This document shows positions 25,857 to 33,234 of a stretch of 64,000 nt of DNA, piece by piece; position 1 is the first letter of the stretch, and the number at the start of each line of letters is the position of its first letter. The stretch comes from Rariglobus sp041662485. Lineage in GTDB: Bacteria > Verrucomicrobiota > Verrucomicrobiia > Opitutales > Opitutaceae. The position numbers and the translations under genes are program-made. The stretch lies in the NCBI GenBank assembly GCA_041662485.1, contig JBAZSJ010000001.1:124001-188000 (forward strand), read 5' to 3'. A model generated the notes under the pieces. That model ran no database searches and was not told the DNA's origin. It was given only the letters and a program-made list of their open reading frames with translations.

Positions 25857-26573
25857 TCAGAAAACTTCAAGGCCCAGGCCCATCTGGGGGTCTTCGGGGG
25901 CGGGGACGAGGCAGAGCGGGTCGTCGTGGCGGACGTTGTTGACGTGAGGGGACACGGCGAGCGCGGTCATGGCTTCAGAGGGGAACGGACGAAGAAGCGG
26001 CATGAGCGAGGCGGGTTCCGTGACGTGCGGATCGAGCCACGCCTCCCAATCGGCGAGTCCGGCCAGCATCACGGGCATGCGGTGGTGGATGGGCGCCATC
26101 AAGGCGTTGGGCGCGGTGGTGACGACGGCGCAGGATTCGAGCACGTCGCCGTCGGGCGCGAGCCAGGTTTCCCATAGGCCGGCGAGGGCGAAAGGGCGTT
26201 CGTCACGGAGGCGGAAGAGCCATGGCTTCCGGACGCGGCCCTGCACGGCCCACTCGTAGAAGCCGCTTGCGGGGATGAGGCAGCGGCGGGAGCGGAACGC
26301 ATCGCGAAAAGAGGGTTTGCCGGCGAGAGACTCGGCGCGGGCGTTGACGGGCGGGGGATTGGAACGGTCGTGCGTCCAAGAAGGGACGAGGCCCCAGTGG
26401 AGGGAGGCGAGTTCGCGGGTGTGGGAGGCGGGACGGTTGCGCACGGCGGGAATGCCGGCGCCGGGCGAGAGGTTGTAGCGCGAGGAAGGAAGGGCGGCGT
26501 TTTCGATGAGGACGCCGAGCTGCGCCAAAACGGACTTCGTGTGCTCCTGAAGAAGAACGTAGCGACAGCACAT
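25857..26573 (-). CDS. SRAP family protein (SOS response-associated peptidase, YedK/HMCES-like)
   Basis: A 238-residue protein that should form a protective thiazolidine crosslink with abasic sites in single-stranded DNA. Visible family hallmarks are Cys2 directly after the initiator Met (MCCRY, usually MCGR), NLSPG, WGLVPSW, NARAE, PASGFYEW with the active-site glutamate, and HHRMPVML with the active-site histidine. The second residue of the motif is Cys where Gly is usual, leaving two adjacent cysteines at the N-terminus. No LexA box was identified upstream. Confidence 0.9.
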   Translation of the reverse strand: MCCRYVLLQEHTKSVLAQLGVLIENAALPSSRYNLSPGAGIPAVRNRPASHTRELASLHWGLVPSWTHDRSNPPPVNARAESLAGKPSFRDAFRSRRCLIPASGFYEWAVQGRVRKPWLFRLRDERPFALAGLWETWLAPDGDVLESCAVVTTAPNALMAPIHHRMPVMLAGLADWEAWLDPHVTEPASLMPLLRPFPSEAMTALAVSPHVNNVRHDDPLCLVPAPEDPQMGLGLEVF

Positions 26574-26607
26574 GGGGGCGGCGGCGAAAGACGAAGGGGG
26601 CGGAGGA

Positions 26608-26634
26608 GAGAACGAGAAAGAAGAACGAGAACGA
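26608..26634. repeat. GA-rich AACGAGAA repeat
   Basis: Tandem copies of GAGAACGAGAA and AAGAACGAGAA in the gap between the HAD and SRAP genes. Closely similar strings occur at 49898-49934, and a weaker one at 63812-63827. Each is at a gene boundary. Confidence 0.5.
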
Positions 26635-26641
26635 TGCGGAA

Positions 26642-27343
26642 TCAGAGGGCCGCGAGGATGCCGGGGACCTCGCGGATGGACTTGAGCTCGAAGAAGCGGC
26701 CCTCGGCAGGCGGGAGCTCCTCCACGTGTTCATGGGCCCACGTGAGCGGGTAGGGCACGTGGGCGGCGGCGCCGCCGAGCGCGAGCACGGGGGCGATGTC
26801 GGACTTGAGGGAGTTGCCCACCATCAGGAAATTCTCCGGGGAGATGGCGTGGCGGCGCAGGATCACGGTGTAGGCGCGCTCGTTTTTTTCGGAGAGGATC
26901 TCGACGTGGCGGAAGTGTTCGGCGATGCCGGACTTGGCGAGCTTGCGCTCCTGGTCGCGCAGGTCGCCCTTCGTGATGAGGATGAGGCGGTGGGCGGCGG
27001 CGAGGGTGGCGACGGTTGCGGCGACGTCATCGAGGAGATCGACCGGATGTTCGAGCATCGCGCGGCCGAGTTCGAGGAGCCGGCGGATTTCGTCGGCGCT
27101 GATTTTTCCGTCGGAGAGCTCGATGGCGGTCTCGATGGCCGAGAGCATGAAGCCCTTCACGCCGTAGCCGTAGGGCTCGAGGTTGCGCATCTCGGTCGCG
27201 AAGAGCGTGCGGTTCACGGTCGCGGCGTCGTGGTAGCGCGAGAGCATGTCCCGGTAGCGCGAGTGGACGTGCTCGAAGATGGTCTCGTTGTGCCAGAGGG
27301 TGTCGTCGGCATCGAAACCGATCACGAGTTCACGGGAGGGCAT
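26642..27343 (-). CDS. HAD-superfamily hydrolase (phosphatase)
   Basis: A 233-residue protein with the HAD motifs in order: motif I FDADDTLWH (nucleophile and acid/base aspartates), motif II ILITKGD, motif III lysine region (SEKNERAY), and motif IV MVGNSLKSDI. A helical cap lies between motifs I and II, giving a class-I cap. The substrate is not evident; phosphoglycolate- or nucleotide-type phosphatases share this layout. It lies upstream of the SRAP gene on the same strand, 68 bp apart. Confidence 0.85.
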   Translation of the reverse strand: MPSRELVIGFDADDTLWHNETIFEHVHSRYRDMLSRYHDAATVNRTLFATEMRNLEPYGYGVKGFMLSAIETAIELSDGKISADEIRRLLELGRAMLEHPVDLLDDVAATVATLAAAHRLILITKGDLRDQERKLAKSGIAEHFRHVEILSEKNERAYTVILRRHAISPENFLMVGNSLKSDIAPVLALGGAAAHVPYPLTWAHEHVEELPPAEGRFFELKSIREVPGILAAL

Positions 27344-27430
27344 GACCCAAGTGAGGCGGGCCGGGGGCGGCGGGCAAGGTTGGATGTTTACGCGGCACTT
27401 GTGCGCCCGCAGCCTGTCGCACCCGTTCCC

Positions 27431-28312
27431 ATGAAGCCGTCCCTGCTAATAGCCCTTGCGCTGGTGTGCCTGCCGGGCGCGTGCCTGCGCGCCGAGACGG
27501 CAGCCCCGAAACCGGTTGGCGACGAGGCGCCGGCCGGCGCGGAGCGGGCGCTCAAGGCCATCTACGACCGGCAGCAGACCCTGCTCACGATCGCCGCCAC
27601 GAAAACCAGCCAGTCCGAGCTGGAGGACCTGCATGCGCAGTTCCAGAAATTGACCAACGACTACGAGGACTACATCGGCAAATACCCCAACCTGTCCGCC
27701 GGCTACGTGAGCTACGCGTTGTTTCTGGCGAAGCCGGTGATCGGCGAGCGCAAGCGCGCCGCCGCCCTCATGCTCAAGGCCAACCAGATCAACCCCGACC
27801 TGCCCGTGGTGAAGAACCAGCTCGGCAATTACCTCGCGGAGGAGGGCAAGCCGATCGAGGCGCTCAACTACTACCTCGCCGCCGTGAAGCTCGCGCCGAA
27901 GGAGCCGCTTTATCACTACCAGATCGGCGTGCTCGTCACGGAGGCGCGCGACGATTTTCTGAAGGCCGGCGAGTGGACGCGCGCCACGCTGGACAAGTCC
28001 ATGCAGGACGCCTTCGAGCAGGCGATGGCATTGTCGCCGGGCAACATCCCGTATGCCTACCGCTACTGCGAGTCGTTCTACGACCTTGAAATCCCCGAGT
28101 GGGAGGAGGCGCTGGCCAACTGGCGCGCGCTGGAGGAGAAAGTCCCGGGCGCGCTGGCGAAGCAGACGATCCGTCTGCACGAGGCCAACATCCTCATCAA
28201 GCAGGGGAAGTCCGCCGAGGCGCGCGCCCTGCTGCTGACGGTGAAGGAGGCCTCGTTGAAGGCGCAGAAGGAAAAGCTGGCCGCCGAACTTGAAGGAGCG
28301 GCGAAGAAATAG
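27431..28312 (+). CDS. Exported TPR-repeat protein
   Basis: A 293-residue protein. The start was set at the ATG at 27431, giving a signal peptide (MKPSLLIALALVCLPGACLRAE); the open frame extends far upstream over the opposite-strand HAD gene and is not coding there. The mature protein is helical with TPR-type hairpins (for example LPVVKNQLGNYLAEEGKPIEA). Probably periplasmic. It is divergent from the HAD gene and 47 bp ahead of the rhomboid-like gene. No specific partner is evident. Confidence 0.8.
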   Translation: MKPSLLIALALVCLPGACLRAETAAPKPVGDEAPAGAERALKAIYDRQQTLLTIAATKTSQSELEDLHAQFQKLTNDYEDYIGKYPNLSAGYVSYALFLAKPVIGERKRAAALMLKANQINPDLPVVKNQLGNYLAEEGKPIEALNYYLAAVKLAPKEPLYHYQIGVLVTEARDDFLKAGEWTRATLDKSMQDAFEQAMALSPGNIPYAYRYCESFYDLEIPEWEEALANWRALEEKVPGALAKQTIRLHEANILIKQGKSAEARALLLTVKEASLKAQKEKLAAELEGAAKK

Positions 28313-28359
28313 GTTCGCGCCGGTCGGGGTCGCGCGGTTTTCGTTGGGGCGATTTTTCG

Positions 28360-29166
28360 ATGCTGAACAAACTTGAACGTCTTTTCGGGCGCTACGCCAT
28401 CACCCACCTGCCGCTGTATCTCGTGATCGGCCAGGTGGGGATTTACCTCCTCTGGATGCTGGGTTCGATCGACGTCAACCGGCTCCTGCTCGTTCCCTCG
28501 CTGGTGCAGGCGGGCGAGGTGTGGCGGCTGGTTTCATTTTTCTTCGTGCCGCCTGCGTCGAGCCCGCTGTTCATCGCGTTTGCGTGGTATCTTTTTTATC
28601 TGATGGGCAGCGCGCTGGAAACCTATTGGGGGGCGTTCCGGTTCAACTTCTTCATTTTTACCGGCTGTCTGCTCACGGTGGCGGCGGGTTTTCTCACGCC
28701 GGATTATCCGGTGGCCAACGCGTTCATGGCCGGATCGGTGTTTCTGGCGTTCGCCTATCTCAACCCCGACTTCGAACTGGCGATTTTTTTCATCCTGCCG
28801 GTGAAGATCAAGTGGCTGGCCCTCGTCACGTGGGCGGGCTACACGGCCGGGCTCATTCTGGGCGGCTGGGACACGCGGCTGCAGATCCTCGCCTCGACGG
28901 GGAACTTCCTGCTGTTTTTCGGGAGCGACATCATCCAGACGATGCGACAGCGCCGCCGACGGATGGCGGTGCAGGCGGACCGGTTCGCACGGTCGGCCAC
29001 CCCCGAAGGTCCGCGGCATCGCTGCCACGTGTGCGCCAAAAACAGCGACACGCATCGCGATCTGGATTTCCGCTACTGCTCGAAATGCGCCGGAGACCAG
29101 TGCTACTGCCCCGACCACATTTTCAACCATGTCCACGTGACGGAAGAGGCGAAGGCCAAGGCATAG
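28360..29166 (+). CDS. Rhomboid-fold membrane protein, probably inactive, with Cys-rich C-terminal tail
   Basis: A 268-residue protein with six likely membrane helices over residues 18-200, arranged as in rhomboid/derlin proteins. It has WRLVSFFFVPP in the L1/TM2 region and an ALETYWG segment like the conserved WR and E/Y features. The serine protease GxSG motif is not present: the corresponding stretch reads FMAGSVF, and no catalytic histidine was found. It therefore looks like a pseudoprotease or derlin-like protein. The cytosolic tail (about 225-258) has CHVC, CSKC and a CYCPDH group, which could bind zinc. The combination of a rhomboid fold with a Cys/His tail recalls known rhomboid-zinc-finger fusions, but no function can be assigned. 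Confidence 0.7.
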   Translation: MLNKLERLFGRYAITHLPLYLVIGQVGIYLLWMLGSIDVNRLLLVPSLVQAGEVWRLVSFFFVPPASSPLFIAFAWYLFYLMGSALETYWGAFRFNFFIFTGCLLTVAAGFLTPDYPVANAFMAGSVFLAFAYLNPDFELAIFFILPVKIKWLALVTWAGYTAGLILGGWDTRLQILASTGNFLLFFGSDIIQTMRQRRRRMAVQADRFARSATPEGPRHRCHVCAKNSDTHRDLDFRYCSKCAGDQCYCPDHIFNHVHVTEEAKAKA

Positions 29167-29311
29167 GCGAAGAAGGCAGTGCGGTTGTTGCAAACGTCCT
29201 GCCGCGGCCGGGCTGTTTTTTTGGAAGGTTAATTGCCTCCCGCCGTTGGTTTTGCTGTTCAAGCGGCCCGCCGGCTGTTTTCTTCGGCGGGTTCCCAGCG
29301 TTTTCCTTTAC

Positions 29312-30253
29312 GTGGCTTCCTCCAAAAAAAAGGCGCCGGTCCGTCCCAAGGCGCGCAAAAAACCCACCCATCCGGTCACGCTTGGCGACTGGCTGAAGCA
29401 CGCCATCGACCGCTATCAAAAAACCGGCGCGGCGCTCGGCCAGATCGCGACCAATCCGCATGACGAGGCGCTCTATCTTTTGCTCCGCACGCTCGCGCGC
29501 CCGCTCGACAGCAAGCCGTCCGTGCTGAAACACAAGCTGACGGAGGCCGAGGTCATGGCCGTGGAGAAAGTTCTTTATCGCCGGCTCGATCTGCGCATTC
29601 CCGCCGCCTACCTCACGCGCGAGGCGTTCCTCGGAGAATACCGGTTCTACGTCGATGAGCGCGTGATCATCCCGCGCAGTTATTTTTTGGAGATCATCCC
29701 GCAGCAGCTCAACGCCTGGCTGCCCGATCCGGCCAAGGTGAGGCGGGTGGTGGATGTCTGCACGGGCTCGTCCTGCCTCGCCATCCTGCTCGCGCATCAT
29801 TTTCCGCAGGCGAAGGTGGACGCGATCGACCTGTCGCCCGACGCGCTCGCGGTGGCGCGCATCAACGTGACCAAGCACAAGCTGACCAAGCGCGTGAAGC
29901 TGCACGAGAGCGACGTCTTCGACGCGGTGCCGAAGGTAAAATACGACGTCATCATCAGCAATCCGCCCTACGAACCGAGCGCGCACTGCGACGCGTTGCC
30001 GGCGGAGTTTCACCGCGAGCCGCGCATGGCGCTCGACGGCGGCAAGGACGGCCTGGACATCATCCGCAAGCTGCTCTTGCAGGCGCGCGACCGACTGCTG
30101 CCGCACGGCGTGGTGCTCATCGAGGTGGGCGGACTCCAGCGCGCGATGGACAAGGCGTTTCCCGCGCTCGACCTTTACTGGATGCACACGGCCGACGGGA
30201 GCAATTGCGTGTGCCTCATCCAGGCCGAGCGGTTGATCAAGTGGAAGGGGTGA
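29312..30253 (+). CDS. Protein/ribosomal N5-glutamine methyltransferase, PrmB/HemK-like
   Basis: A class I SAM methyltransferase, 313 residues from the GTG at 29312, close to the length of PrmB; an upstream TTG at 29246 would add 22 residues that do not resemble the family. Visible features: an N-terminal helical domain, RVIIPRSYF, SAM motif I VVDVCTGSSCLAILLA, acidic motif II (AIDLSPDALAVA), and the catalytic NPPYE (family NPPY) that positions the glutamine amide. PrmB modifies ribosomal protein L3 and PrmC modifies release factors; the sequence pattern looks closer to PrmB, but this is not certain enough to give a symbol. Confidence 0.85.
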   Translation: MASSKKKAPVRPKARKKPTHPVTLGDWLKHAIDRYQKTGAALGQIATNPHDEALYLLLRTLARPLDSKPSVLKHKLTEAEVMAVEKVLYRRLDLRIPAAYLTREAFLGEYRFYVDERVIIPRSYFLEIIPQQLNAWLPDPAKVRRVVDVCTGSSCLAILLAHHFPQAKVDAIDLSPDALAVARINVTKHKLTKRVKLHESDVFDAVPKVKYDVIISNPPYEPSAHCDALPAEFHREPRMALDGGKDGLDIIRKLLLQARDRLLPHGVVLIEVGGLQRAMDKAFPALDLYWMHTADGSNCVCLIQAERLIKWKG

Positions 30254-30256
30254 GGT

Positions 30257-30330
30257 AGTAGACGCGGCATCTTGCCGCGTTGGATTGAGGCGGGTGTTTT
30301 CACGAAACGCGGCGGGACGCCGCGTCTACT
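30257..30330. repeat. Palindromic repeat, family F, between convergent genes
   Basis: The outer 12-bp arms AGTAGACGCGGC (30257) and GCCGCGTCTACT (30319) are perfect complements. Each arm also folds locally (ACGCGGC with GCCGCGT). The element lies exactly between the convergent PrmB-like and MetW-like genes and could terminate both. Confidence 0.75.
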
Positions 30331-30331
30331 T

Positions 30332-30937
30332 TCACCGCGTCAGGTCGTAGAGCGCGTAGCCGGCGAGCAGATTGGGCGCGAAGCCGCAGGGCGTTTTCCA
30401 GTCGCCGCTCAGGTGGGCGCGGCGGGCGATGCGGATTTTTCGGCTCGCGCAGAAGTGCTCGAAATCCGCGATGCTCACCGGATTCGTGGGGCGGCTCTCG
30501 AACCACTCGGTCGTGTAGACGGGGTTCAGCGGCTTGCGTCCGCGCAGGAAGATGTCGGCGCGGTTTTTCCAGTAGCCGTGGTTCACGAAGCCGACCGTCA
30601 CGGCCCGGCCGACGCGCAACGCCTCGGTGATGACCGCGCCGGGAGCGGACAATTCCTCGAGCGTGCGCGAGAAGATCACGCGGTCGAAGTGGGCGTCGGG
30701 AAACGACTGCATGAAGGCGGTCATGTCGCCCTGGTAGGCGGTGAGCCCGCGGCGCACGCAGGCGGAAATCTTGTCAAAATCGAGGTCCACGCCCACGGGA
30801 AAAACGTCCTTGGTCTGCTGCAGGTATTCGAGGAGCACGCCGCGTCCGCAGCCGAGGTCGAGCACGCGCGAGCGGGGATCAACCCATTCGGCGATGATCT
30901 GCATGTCGACGGTGCGTTTGATGGCGTGAAGGGACAT
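30332..30937 (-). CDS. MetW-like class I methyltransferase
   Basis: A 201-residue protein started at the ATG at 30937 (MSLHAIKRTVDM), matching the family start; an alternative TTG lies 14 codons upstream. Motifs: VLDLGCGRGVLLEYL (SAM-binding motif I, unusually exact to MetW), VDLDFDKISACVRRGL, YQGDM, FDRVIFSRTLEEL. The C-terminal half matches MetW (GFVNHGYWKNR, FLRGRKP). MetW normally pairs with MetX in methionine synthesis; no metX is adjacent here, so this is a solitary copy or part of a distant operon. Confidence 0.82.
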   Translation of the reverse strand: MSLHAIKRTVDMQIIAEWVDPRSRVLDLGCGRGVLLEYLQQTKDVFPVGVDLDFDKISACVRRGLTAYQGDMTAFMQSFPDAHFDRVIFSRTLEELSAPGAVITEALRVGRAVTVGFVNHGYWKNRADIFLRGRKPLNPVYTTEWFESRPTNPVSIADFEHFCASRKIRIARRAHLSGDWKTPCGFAPNLLAGYALYDLTR

Positions 30938-31091
30938 GGTGCGGTCCGCATCAACGCCCCTCCGGCGGGGCGACGTCAAGGTCGTGTATTCCCGTAAGAG
31001 CCGCCGCCGGTTTTAAAAGCTTTCTATGGCGAGGGCTCATCGCTAGCTCCGTGAGCACGTTTTCGCGTCTCAACCCCGCCCTTTTTACCCC

Positions 31092-32861
31092 GTGAGCCCT
31101 TTGTTTTCCCCTGCATTTCTTGCGGTGGCCGACGGTGCCGTTGCCGGTCCGGTCATTCTGCAACTGGCCTGGGTCGACTACCTGATCCTCTCGGTCTATT
31201 TCGCCTTCGTGCTTGGCATCGGCTGGGTGCTGAAGAGCCACCTCAAAACCAGCGCCGACTTCTTCGAGTCGGGCCGCTCGCTGCCGGCGTGGGTGTGCGC
31301 GCTCGGCTTCATCGGCGCCAATCTCGGCGCGCAGGAAGTCATGGGCATGGCCGCCTCCGGCGCCAAATACGGCATCTCCACCGCCCACTTCTACTGGGTC
31401 GGCGCGATTCCGGCCATGGTGTTCGTCGGCATTTTCATGATGCCGTTTTACTACGGCTCGAAGGCCCGCTCCGTCCCCGAATACCTGAAACTCCGCTTCG
31501 ACGAAAAGACCCGCGGCTTCAACGCGCTCACCTTCGCGGTGATGACGGTTTTCTCTTCCGGCATCTCGATGCACGCGCTGGCGACGCTCCTCAACGCCAT
31601 CCTCGGCTTTGATTACAGCCTCTGCATCGCGGTCTCCGGCCTGATCGTGCTGATCTACATCTACACCGGCGGTCTCACCTCCGCGATCTACAACGAGGTG
31701 ATCCAGTTTTTCCTGATCGTGCTCGGCTTCCTGCCGCTCGTGCTGCTCGGCCTTCAGGACATCGGCGGCTGGGACGGGCTGATGAAGAACCTCAACCTCT
31801 ACTCGGCCGAGCGCGGCATGCCCGGCGCGTGGACCCACTCGTGGGCGCATATGGACAACGCCGCCAACAATCCCATGGGCGTCGAATGGTTCGGCATGGC
31901 GATGGGCCTCGGGTTCGTCCTCTCCTTCGGCTACTGGTGCACCGACTTCCTCGTGGTGCAGCGCGCCATGGCCGCCAAGGACATGAACGCCGCCCGTCGC
32001 ACCCCGATCATCGCGGCGATTCCGAAGATGCTCTTCCCCGCGCTGGTTATTCTCCCCGGCCTGATCGCCGTCGCCCTCCTCCAAAAAGGCGGCTCCGGCC
32101 TGGCCCTGCCGTCCACGCCGGCCGGCGGACCCGACTACAACATGGTCGTGCCCTCGCTCCTCGCGCAGTATTTTCCCAACGGCATGCTCGGCATCGGCCT
32201 CACCGCGCTGATGGCCTCGTTCATGTCGGGCATGGCGGGCAACGTCACCGCCTTCAACACGGTCTTCACCTACGATCTTTATCAGGGCTACATCAAGAAG
32301 GACGCCACCGACGCGCATCTCGTGAAGGTCGGCCGCATGACCACCATCGTCGGCCTGCTGATCAGCGCGGCGGCGGCCTACACGGCGCGGCAGTTCGACA
32401 ACATCATGGACATGCTCCAGCTGGTGTTCGGCTTCGTGAACGCCCCGCTCTTCGCGATTTTCCTTCTCGGCATGTTCTGGCGCCGCGCCACCGGCCACGG
32501 CGCGTTCTTCGGCCTGCTGATCGGCACCGTGACCGCGATGGTTTTCCAAGGGCTCACTCTCCCGATGGGCGAGCACGTCGGCGTCAAGGGCGGCTGGATC
32601 ACCGCCGAGTTCATCTTCCGCAGCTCGATGGCGCAGAACTTCTGGATGGCGATCTTCGCCTTCACGGGCTGCTTCCTCGCCACCGCCGGCATCTCGCTCG
32701 CGACGAAGGCCAACAAGACCGACGACCAGCTGCGCGGTCTGGTTTACTCGCTCACTGAAAAACCTCAGGAGGCGCCCGGCACTCCTTGGTATTCGCGTCC
32801 GGTCACGCTCGGCGTGATTGTGCTCGGCGCCGCCCTCGTCCTCAACGTCATCTTCTGGTAA
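31092..32861 (+). CDS. Sodium/solute symporter (SSS family, SGLT type)
   Basis: A 589-residue membrane protein with a GTG start and 13-14 predicted helices. Family features include the early WVDYLILSVYFAFVLGIGW helix, the KTSADFFESGRSLP segment before the next helix, GANLGAQEVMGMA (sodium-site region), the SVPEYLKLRFDEKTR loop and the IYTGGLTSAIYNEVIQF stretch that is diagnostic of SSS transporters. Sugars, myo-inositol and sialic acid are typical substrates; the sequence alone does not settle which. The small membrane protein gene 19 bp downstream may be an accessory. Confidence 0.9.
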   Translation: MSPLFSPAFLAVADGAVAGPVILQLAWVDYLILSVYFAFVLGIGWVLKSHLKTSADFFESGRSLPAWVCALGFIGANLGAQEVMGMAASGAKYGISTAHFYWVGAIPAMVFVGIFMMPFYYGSKARSVPEYLKLRFDEKTRGFNALTFAVMTVFSSGISMHALATLLNAILGFDYSLCIAVSGLIVLIYIYTGGLTSAIYNEVIQFFLIVLGFLPLVLLGLQDIGGWDGLMKNLNLYSAERGMPGAWTHSWAHMDNAANNPMGVEWFGMAMGLGFVLSFGYWCTDFLVVQRAMAAKDMNAARRTPIIAAIPKMLFPALVILPGLIAVALLQKGGSGLALPSTPAGGPDYNMVVPSLLAQYFPNGMLGIGLTALMASFMSGMAGNVTAFNTVFTYDLYQGYIKKDATDAHLVKVGRMTTIVGLLISAAAAYTARQFDNIMDMLQLVFGFVNAPLFAIFLLGMFWRRATGHGAFFGLLIGTVTAMVFQGLTLPMGEHVGVKGGWITAEFIFRSSMAQNFWMAIFAFTGCFLATAGISLATKANKTDDQLRGLVYSLTEKPQEAPGTPWYSRPVTLGVIVLGAALVLNVIFW

Positions 32862-32880
32862 CCCTTAATTTTCCCCGACC

Positions 32881-33078
32881 ATGCAACTCGATGTGCGTAT
32901 TCCGATGGGATGGCTGTTCCTCAGCCTTGGGATCATTCTTTCCATTTACGGCTTCGTCGCCGATCCGGCGATCTACGTGAAACACTCGCTCGGCCAGAAC
33001 GTGAACCTGTTGTGGGGCGCGGTCTTCGTCGTCTTCGGCACGGTCACGCTCCTGATCGCGCGCAAACGGAAGGACTGA
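32881..33078 (+). CDS. Small two-helix membrane protein
   Basis: A 65-residue protein with two hydrophobic helices (residues 9-26 and 43-60) and a short loop, ending in a basic RKRKD tail that places the C-terminus in the cytoplasm. It begins 19 bp after the symporter stop and should be co-transcribed with it. Small accessory membrane proteins beside SSS transporters are known. The function here is unproven. Confidence 0.7.
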   Translation: MQLDVRIPMGWLFLSLGIILSIYGFVADPAIYVKHSLGQNVNLLWGAVFVVFGTVTLLIARKRKD

Positions 33079-33088
33079 GGAAATCATA

Positions 33089-33220
33089 AGGTAGGGCCGG
33101 ACCGCCGGACCGTCCGTTTCGGATGTGGGAGCGAGCTTGCTCGCGAGGATCGAACATCGCGAGCAAGCTCGCTCCCACGTTGAACAACCAATCGCGGCGG
33201 GCCCACGCCTCGCCCTACCT
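33089..33220. repeat. Composite palindrome: family A nested inside family B
   Basis: The outer arms (AGGTAGGGC at 33089 and GCCCTACCT at 33212) belong to family B, with GGACCGCCGGACCGTCC inside the left side. A complete family A palindrome (33125-33178, TCGCGAGC core) sits between them. It looks like one repeat inserted into the other. The element lies between two convergent genes. Confidence 0.75.
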
Positions 33221-33234
33221 TTGGGAAAAGGGGG

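Noticed and set aside
30951..32576. 541-residue minus-strand open frame opposite the sodium/solute symporter
   Set aside because: Shadow frame rich in H, E, G and R without domains; the plus-strand frame is a clear SSS transporter.
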